Origin: Acanthacorydalis orientalis | Lineage: Eukaryota; Arthropoda; Insecta; Megaloptera; Corydalidae | Assembly: GCA_034766995.1 (NCBI GenBank) | Contig: CM068323.1 | Location: 1,848,088-1,912,087 of the forward strand | Direction of reading: 5' to 3' | Length of the DNA: 64,000 nucleotides | In this document: piece by piece, positions 56,231 through 64,000 of the stretch | Numbering within the stretch: the stretch's first letter is position 1 | Layout: each line of letters begins with the position of its first letter | The notes under the pieces: model-generated | Seen by the model: the letters and a program-made list of their open reading frames with translations, nothing else | Database searches by the model: none | Told to the model about the DNA's origin: nothing | Translations under genes and position numbers: made by a program

Positions 56231-57218
56231 TTTTTTTTTTTGAAAAATTATAACAAAAAGAAAAATTTGTAATTTCTTAAAAAACGAAAGAAATAAAATT
56301 TTAATTACTTGTACGTGTAATTGTTTTCTAAATATATTGAATTTTATGTTTTTACAATAGACATTACTTTGGCATGAACACATTCATTTTTATGTTTTGG
56401 TGAAAATTGCGACAAAAATGCATGTCTTCGTATGAAATGTATGAAAAACAAAAATATATACAAGTGTAATTCCCGTCCACGTAGTCAAGAAAATGTCAAA
56501 ATGCTAAAAAGGAGGGAAAAACACATTTTTTTAGAAATTGTTATCGCGTTTTCGGAAGAAAATTAAAAATTAAAAAAGTAGGTCACTGAATAGAAGCCGC
56601 ATCAAAATCGGCCGAAAAACATTGATGCTGTTCCGAAATGAAAATTGGAATATATACATATGTGCATATGATTCCCAGGTGAAGGATAATGAATGAGTTA
56701 CCTAGAAGGAAGGAACACGAATATACACTTCTGTGAAACGCGTAACAGAAAACCATTCCTAAATGCTGGAAACTTTTTAAAAAATATCACACATCAAAAA
56801 CACATAAATGATCGATCAAAGATGGCGCATTTAAATAAATGTAAACATTTAGAGTGTAATCGACATTGATACAATAAATGTTTTTTTTTTTTCAAAAAGG
56901 TCTCTCGTCGTATGAAATAATCTTACTGAACACCTTTCACATAACCACCGAATAAAACTCGGACCTAGTGACGAATCTTCACCGACTATTCTTTTAAAAC
57001 AATAAATATATCGTCTGTTAACGAAAATTAAATTCATTCTCATATATGTCTTTAACTACTATTATATATATATATATATACTTTTTCCAAAATATTTCCA
57101 GGCGTATTTTTCATTCTTGAAACGCATGCTTTATCTATCGAATAGCGATAACACTGATTAACTTAAAATTGTTGTTAAAATAAGTTTGTTTTAGGACGAT
57201 ATAATTTATATAATATCA
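56231..57218. other. no gene recognised
   Basis: AT-rich sequence with small TA tracts (for example 57061-57080). No feature supported. Confidence 0.5.
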
Positions 57219-57690
57219 GGTTGGTAGCAAAATAATTGCGGTTTTTGTTACCTCAATTTTTTTCGATAAAATTGTTCATGTTAATATCATTTTAAAGTGT
57301 ATTTTTCGGTTCGTATTTTGGCAACATTGACTTCAGTTTCATTATTAATTTTACTTCAAACTAGCCTATTGAATTAAAGATGAAAAAGAAGCAAATAAGC
57401 GCAAGTATTTTGTATGAGATAAAAACGGGTGGTGAAACAGCATAAATTGCTCGTAAACAGTACGATGCTTTTCGTGTGAGTCCTGTTAAAAAACGTACTG
57501 TGTAATGGTGGTTCCAGAATTTTCGTGCCGGGAACGACAGCCTTGAAGATAAAGAAGGTCGCGGGCGTCCTTCTTCAGTTCATAACGAACAACTGAACCC
57601 GTTAATTGAATCATAGCGATGCTCAACAATTCGACAGCTTACACAGAAATTAGGCGTCAGTCATCCAACAGTTCTAGACCACTTCAATTA
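57219..57690 (+). mobile_element. mariner left half
   Basis: The TIR starts GGTTGGTAGCAAAATAATTG. The DNA-binding domain follows at about 57380-57690: KQISASILYEIKTGGETA, then RAGNDSLEDKEGRGRPSSVH and TIRQLTQKLGVSHPTVLDH. Two stops occur and the catalytic domain is lost. It belongs to the same family as 21893-22027 and 48466-48585. Confidence 0.75.
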
Positions 57691-58324
57691 AAAATGTATA
57701 TGAATTTGGAGGCCGTAAACCGCACTTATTTTCTTACAAAACTATTTAATACAAATCAAGACGGTTGAAGTGTCATTAATTGTTAAAAATATATAATAGT
57801 ACATACAGTGATTATCCAATTGTATTTATATTAAGAAAATCGGGTTTATAAATGCCAAAAAAATACTTTAACTCGTTCTTAGATTTTGTGTGCGAATGAA
57901 TCTATTTCTAAATAGCAGACATAATCTGAATAACGACCGACATACAAGTCATCCGAGTACCAATTTTATAATGAATAAAGTCAAGAAAATACTTGAAATC
58001 TAATCATTGTGTTCTTATAACGTTTATTGAAGATTGAATATTAAACATAATACGTTGTATATTAAATCGTTTTCGAACAAAAAAATCTCTATTCACACTT
58101 AATTCACTGAAGCATAATCAAAAATGAGAAAAAAATGTATACTGAAGAACATGTTTAGACAAAAACTAAGTATTAAATGTTTTCTTTTATCATTAGCATT
58201 TATTTATTTGTGTTAGTGTTGCATATTTTTTAAAAATAAGTAAGTGACATGATAACCTGTCTTTTTTGTGGATTGTGAACAACATCATACAACGTTGTGA
58301 TTGCAGAAAAGTTTAAATAATTTA
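57691..58324. other. no gene recognised
   Basis: AT-rich sequence without identifiable features. Confidence 0.5.
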
Positions 58325-58611
58325 AAATATATTCATTTCCACTCAAAAATGTTTAATCTTAACACAGTTCTAAAATAGTTTTAAAGTGGTTAATAGTATA
58401 AATTCTGCGTGGAATTCGTTACTTTAGAACTTTTATACATTTTTGTTAAAATTACACATACCAGCGCTAATATTCAAATTTCAAATGTTTAAAATCCCCG
58501 CAATATCGCGCGGACGGTACCATCTGGCCCTGTCCGGCGGAGTTAACAGAGCGCACGCGCCAGGCTATCTTTTCGTGCCGTCGATTTTTACCCGTATCTT
58601 GTTATCTAGAG
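58325..58611 (+). repeat. P-like terminal repeat, inverted orientation, interrupted by hAT
   Basis: Palindrome at 58334-58458, then the conserved block GCGCGGACGGTACCATCTGG and the tip ACCCGTATCTTGTTATCTAG. It resumes after the hAT at 60261 (ATCTAGAGAATCTTTATC). No transposase exon is attached. Confidence 0.75.
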
Positions 58612-60260
58612 CAGCGTTTCTCAACCGAGGTCCGTGTGGTCCGCTTCGGGCCACAGAATATTTCAAGGGAGCCACAGGCCAGAAATTAGCTTTTGGGGAG
58701 CCAGAGTAAACTCTAGATGGGCCACAGGCAGAATAAAATATCAAAATAGTATGAAAACGATTTACATCCAATAACGGAATCATTGCAGAAATACGAATTC
58801 ATAAAAATTGTATTTAAATAAAACGCAATAGATAATTTGATAGGGAATTGTTCGATGGAAATTTTGAAATTTGACAGAAAACTTAAGAGCGACACTGAAG
58901 GTAAAACGGTTTATCAAGAAGTCGAGAATTTTTTTATAGAACGAGATATTATCTCGAAAATATACTTGCTTGTGCAACCGACGACTCCCATTCAATGGTT
59001 GGGAGATATCGAAGAATTATAGCTTTTTCAAAAAATGATGTGCCGAATATTTTTTGCAGATACTGCGTAATCTATTGTCAACATTTAGTTGCGAAAAAAT
59101 TAGGACGTCTGCATGACAATCTGAATTTTGTAATAAGAACAGCTAACTTCGTCAAATCAAATGTACTTCGAGATCGACTTTTCCGACAACTCTCTGAAAG
59201 CAACGAAGAAGATTTTGAAAGTCTACTGTTACACGCAGAGGTTCGTTACTTATCAGAGGGTAACTGTCTTCTTCGTGTCGTTGCACCTCGGGACAGAATT
59301 GTATCATCGACGAGCGACAAACAGTTTGGGGAAGAAATAGTTGGTGTTGAGTGTGATATGTTTTATTACCTGTCGGATATTTTTGAAAAACTTAATTTAT
59401 TAAACGAACAAATTTCAAGGGAAAAATTGTTATCCCGTGACGTGTAAAGAAGCACTTCTCGATTTTTTCGCAGAGATCGATCATTACAAGATTAATATTG
59501 GACGTCGTGGGTTAACGCAATTTCCATCACTGGCCACTATTGACAATCGAACTAAAAGACGGTGATCTTTTTCTATATAAATGAACATTTGAAACAGCAT
59601 CATGTGGATATGCAAGTTCGATTCAATTATATGATATAGATACAAATTGATCGGGTGCTGGGTCCTCGTGGTGTGAAAAAATTAAACTACAAGAGAGTCT
59701 CATCGAGTCTCGAAGTGATGCGAGAGCTCGAATTAGTTCTAAACAAAACGAAGAAAATCTTTGTTCAAGTAGTGAAATGGCGAGTACATTTACACACTTG
59801 AGTGGGAGAGAGAAGATTTAAATTTAATTGCATTTCCCACGTCTTATCTTGTTGAATCTGGATTCAGTCGAGTTACTCATCTGTTCTCGAAAGCTCGTAA
59901 CCGTCTTGGTGTCTTGAATAGAGGCGATCTTCGTTTGTCGCCGACATCATTGTAACCAGACATTAATAAACTCGATAGTTTGGATCAGTCACAAGGATCG
60001 CAACAATTAATGTAAATGTCAATTCGTTGCTTATTTTTTAAAAAAAAACGAATATTTACGTACGTATGTAGTTCGCAAGAGATACGTTATAATTACTTTA
60101 TTGAAAATCAATTTTTCGATTATAAATAAACAGTGCAATGTTCAATGTTTAATTTTTCATTTCTTTTTCCCGCGAGCGACTCTTATGCGAAGGGAGGAGG
60201 GTACAGAAAAACATAACACTTAAAATGGATCCACGGGATAAAAAACGTTGAGAAACGCTG
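58612..60260 (+). mobile_element. hAT element (ZBED5-type), 1,649 bp, broken
   Basis: The ends are CAGCGTTTCTCAACCGAGG and, in reverse complement, CAGCGTTTCTCAACGTTTT. The 8-bp duplication is ATCTAGAG (58604-58611 and 60261-60268). The best-preserved transposase part (58995-59447) reads RLHDNLNFVIRTANFVKSNV and then LLLHAEVRYLSEGNCLLRVV, a signature of ZBED5/SCAND3-like hAT proteins. The C-terminal dimerisation motif TSYLVESGFSRVTHLFSKAR lies near 59840-59900, in other frames. The N-terminal BED domain is missing and several stops occur. Confidence 0.87.
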
Positions 60261-61600
60261 ATCTAGAGAATCTTTATCTATGACACACGCAGTAGGGTCG
60301 AATTTTCGAGCGTCCTCGTGTGCATCAACGATGAGTAGTCGAGCGATGTGCCGTGTCCCCCCCCCTCTACCCCCAGCGCTGGTCATTAACTCAATGTTCA
60401 ACCGGACGGAGCTCCAGAGTGGCGTCGGCGACGGCCTGGCCTTCAAAGCGCTAATGTACAATTTTCCTCTATCTTATCGTTCTAAGAACGATAAGGTAAA
60501 GTATAAAACTCAAAATTGTTTAATTTTAACACAATTTATATTTAATTAGTAACCGAGTAACGAATTTCGAATTTTATACCGAATCCAGTAATTTAGAATT
60601 ATTGTAAGCTTGTATTAAAATTGAACATTTCCGAATGGGAATGTACACCAGCGCTAATATTCCAACGTCAAGTATTCGAACCTCCCGCACAAATATCGCG
60701 TGGACGATACCATCTAGCCACGTCATCATGAGTTAACACCCCGTACCCCTGCCGCATTCGATCGTTTTCCTACTGTAGCTTTTTAACCTGAACCCTGTCA
60801 TGCAGAGAATCTTCATCTACGATTTACGCGGCTCGAATTTTCTAACGTGGATTGTCTATGAGTAGTCGACCGATATGCCGTGCCCCCCCCCCCTCGATCG
60901 AGTGACCGTATTCGAAAGTACAACCGAGTGCGACTCTAGAGTGGCCACGACAGTACCGTCGTCTTACTGGCTTGGATTGTATTCGTGAAGTAATCGATTA
61001 AAAATGTTCAATAAATGATAAATATTATTTTTCGATTGTTACTTATGAGCAGTACGACGCCGACGACCTGGCCTTCAAAGCGCTTATGTAAAATTTTCCT
61101 CTATCCTATCTTTGTAAGAACGATAGCGTCGTCCTTGAAATAATAATAAATTGAACATTTTTGATTAAAAAATATTTATGGTACGTGGAGCGAGAGGAAA
61201 AAAATTCATTTTTAAAATAATCGATCGGATCGAATTCAAATTATCTCGACATTTCTTACCTCGTGGTAATCAGTCAGTTTATTGATTGTCTGCAGAAAAT
61301 CCCGGCAAATTAAAAGACGGTTGTCCTGTACACGCACACAAATCTGTTTTCAATTGACACATACACTGTTCGATGTTGATGCGAAATGTATCTCGACACT
61401 GAATTTATTGTACAACAAATTCACGATTTCAAATTTAAAAAAATAATAGTTTGGAATTGTATTCACTGAACCCGATCTACTAACGCGCTCTTTGAAAGTC
61501 GAACGATTGAATTGAAATAAAAATTACATTTCACACGTTTGATATCTAATCATTTTACAAATAATCTGCGATAAATACACATCACGCCATACGAATAATA
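60048..61600. repeat. left copy of a tandem segmental duplication
   Basis: Matches 62303-64000. It starts in the right end of the hAT and includes two P-like outer-terminal units (about 60265 and 60829), a palindrome at 60508-60643 and AT-rich DNA ending ATAAATACACATCAC. C-runs at about 60358 and 60886 are also shared. Confidence 0.85.
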
Positions 61601-61611
61601 TGATTTTAATG

Positions 61612-61620
61612 CGTACATAC

Positions 61621-61657
<37 letters not shown>

Positions 61658-62302
61658 CAAATACTTTGGTTAGCAACAGCAAAGTATTGAAACAGCTGAC
61701 AATTTTAAACAAATTGCTAATTTTCTCGTTTTTTTAATTAAAGGACGTTATTTTAGAATTTTTCCTTTTTGGTCTTACTTAAACCTATAATGTTTCATTT
61801 ATAATTACAAATTTTATTTTCGTTTCATACACTTTTCCAGTGAACTAAAGAATATGCAAGTATTAGAACATTGACATACATTTTCAGAGAAATGTGGAAT
61901 TCGCAGAATTTGTGATTTGCTATTTATTGAAACAATACTGAATAGATGCATTTTAGTTCCTCGTGCGTTAAAGTCGAGTAAATAAACCCGTGTGTGTGTG
62001 TGTGAAATTAATCTAATGTTATACGCTATGCGTGTACTAAAATATATTTAGAAACTTGTACGAAGTACGAAAATTAATTATAAAACATCACGAAGAAAAT
62101 AAAACACTCGACGGAATTGAGAAAATTGTGGGAAGAAGTCGTCATACTGGTTATAGTATAACTGAGCGTTATATGATGGGGGAGAAAAACTAGAAAAGGA
62201 TATTCTTAACGGTCGATCAAGGAAAACAGCACCGAAGCGAGAAAGAAAAAAATGTCATTAGGTGAAGCAAACAGGGAAAAACGTCCGGAGTCTGTAAAAG
62301 AA
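61612..62302 (+). mobile_element. Tc1-like element fragment between the duplicate copies
   Basis: After a TA tract (61632-61658) the sequence reads GGTTAGCAACAGCAAAGTAT, like a Tc1 terminal repeat. Near 62070-62300 a plus-strand frame shows DGIEKIVGRSRHTGYSITER, the Tc1 helix-turn-helix. Lys/Arg-rich KTAPKRERKK and RPESVKE then follow before it ends. No catalytic part. Confidence 0.55.
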
Positions 62303-64000
62303 TATTTATGTATGTAGTTCGCAGGGAATACGTTATAATTACTTTATTGAGAATCCATTTTTCGATTATAAATAAACCGTGCAATGTTCGATGTTCAATG
62401 TTTTATTCATTTCTTTTTCCCGCGAGCGACTTTTATGCGGAGGGAGGAGGGTGCAGAAAAACATTAAACTCAAAAGAGGTCCACGGGACAAAAAAGGTTG
62501 AGGATCTTTACTGATCTAGAGGATCTTTATCTATGATACACGCAGCAGCTCGAATTTTATAGCGTTCTCGTGTGGATTATCGATGAGTAGTCGAGCGATA
62601 TGCCGTGACCCCCCGCCCACCCACCGTCCCAGCGCGGGGCATTAACTCAATGTTCAACCGGACGGAGCTCGAGAGTGGCTACGAAGGCACCGTTTTACCG
62701 ACTCGGATTGTCGTCGCAAAAGAATTGTTTCGTTCGAAAATGTTTAATAAATGATTAATGGTATTTTTTTATCGTTACTAATGTGAGCAGTATGACGGTG
62801 ACGCCATCGCCTACAGGGCGCTAATGTACGAGATCCTCGTTTATTTTATCGTTCTAAGAACGATAAGGTAAAGTATAAAACTCAAAAATGTTTAATTTAA
62901 CACAATTTTACAATAATTAGTAACCGAGTAACGAATTTCGAATTTTATACGGAATCCATTACTTTAGAATTATTGTAAACTTGTGTTAAAATTGAACATT
63001 TCTGAATGGGAATGAACACCAGCGCTAATATTCCAACGTCAAGAATTCAAAACTCCTGATGAAATATCGCGCGGGCGGTGCCATCCAGCCACGTCATCAT
63101 GAGTTAAAACCCCGTCCCCGCTCGCCCCAGTCGATCGTTTTCTTAGCATAGATTTTTAACCCGTACCCTGTCACGTGGAGAATCTTTATCAATGATTTAC
63201 GCAACCCGAATTTTCTAGCGTTCTCGTGTGGATTGCCGATGAGTGGTCGGGCGATATGCCGCGCCCCCCTCCGATCGCGTGGACGTATTTCAAAGTACAA
63301 CCAAGTGCGACTCTAGGAGTGGCCGCGACAGCACCGTCGTCTTACTGGCTTGGATTGTATTCGTAAAGTAATCGATTAAAAATGTTTAATGAATGATAAA
63401 TGATATTTTTCGATTATTGGTTATGAGCACTACGACGACGGTGACGCCCTGGCCTTCACAGCGCTAATGTAAAATGTTCCTCTATCTTATTGTTCTAAGA
63501 ACGATAGCATCGTCCTTGAAATAATAATAAATTGAACATTTTTGATTAAAAAGTATTTACGGTACGTGGAGCAAGAGAAAAATATCATTTTTAAAACAAT
63601 GTGATTACCGTTTATGAAAAAAGTACATTTTGCATCGAATTCAAATTATCTCGAGATGTCTTACCTGGTGATAATAAGTCAGTTTATTGGTTTTCTGCAG
63701 AGAATTCCGGCAAATTAATGAACGGTTGTCTTGAACACACACACACATACACACAAATCTGTTTCTAATTAACACGTTCACTGCTCGATGTTAATTTAAA
63801 ATATATCTCGACACTGAATTTACTCTATGATGAATTCACGATATCAAATTTTAGAAAATAACAAGTTGGAATTATATTCACTGAACCCGTTCTACTAACG
63901 CTCTCTTTGAAAGTCTAACGATTGAATTGAAATAAAAATTACATTTCACACGTTTGATATCTAATCATTTTACAAATAATCTGCGATAAATACACATCAC
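62303..64000. repeat. right copy of the tandem segmental duplication, runs off the window
   Basis: Corresponds to 60048-61590. It carries the hAT right end without the rest of that hAT, two P-like outer-terminal units (about 62520 and 63178) and a palindrome at 62880-63014. The last 60 bases of the window equal 61527-61586. No gene. Confidence 0.85.

Overview
This window looks like about 64 kb of AT-rich insect nuclear DNA. The support is indirect: spliceosomal introns inside transposons, many animal-type DNA transposons and LINEs, long (TA)n tracts, and a STAND-type NACHT/ankyrin gene of a kind seen in arthropods. A hymenopteran such as an ant or wasp is a reasonable guess, but nothing here proves the order. 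I find no operons, tRNA genes, bacterial features or CRISPR array.

Layout. 1-4.8 kb: the end of an 18-bp minisatellite, 267 units with no net length change. 5-7.4 kb: a 5S-rRNA-like relic and a broken Jockey-type LINE. 7.45-12.54 kb: a complete Ty3/mdg-type LTR retrotransposon on the minus strand. Its two LTRs look identical, gag and pol are open, and a canonical A AAA AAC slippery site precedes the gag stop. 13.2-22 kb: decayed Tc1, pogo/Tigger, Jockey, hAT and mariner remnants. 23.4-39.3 kb: three copies of a P-like (THAP9-type) multi-exon transposon, all on the minus strand. The first copy is interrupted by a PIF/Harbinger element (TTA duplication), a mariner (TA duplication) and a further 761-bp insert. 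The third copy carries a probable solo LTR and a 303-bp retro-insert.

41.2-47.9 kb: the one convincing host gene. It is a single-exon minus-strand gene for a very large protein of about 2,240 aa. The order is an N-terminal PD-(D/E)xK/Cap4-like nuclease-type segment, a long central region, a NACHT NTPase and about 33 ankyrin repeats. The N-terminal segment is separated from the rest by a 1-nt shift at an A9 run. The architecture resembles bacterial Avs/Cap4 STAND defence proteins, and its ankyrin repeats contain a very recent exact duplication.

48.4-60.3 kb: an RTE LINE, a second truncated RTE copy, two hAT elements, a solo LTR, pogo/Tigger, piggyBac and mariner remnants. 60-64 kb: a tandem segmental duplication that runs to the window edge.

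The P-like element has a terminal repeat with an internal palindrome of about 135 bp. It recurs at least seven times. Two different hAT elements inserted at the same octamer (CTCTAGAT) inside this repeat. The window is therefore one putative immune-receptor gene in a deep nest of transposons, with one possibly active LTR element.
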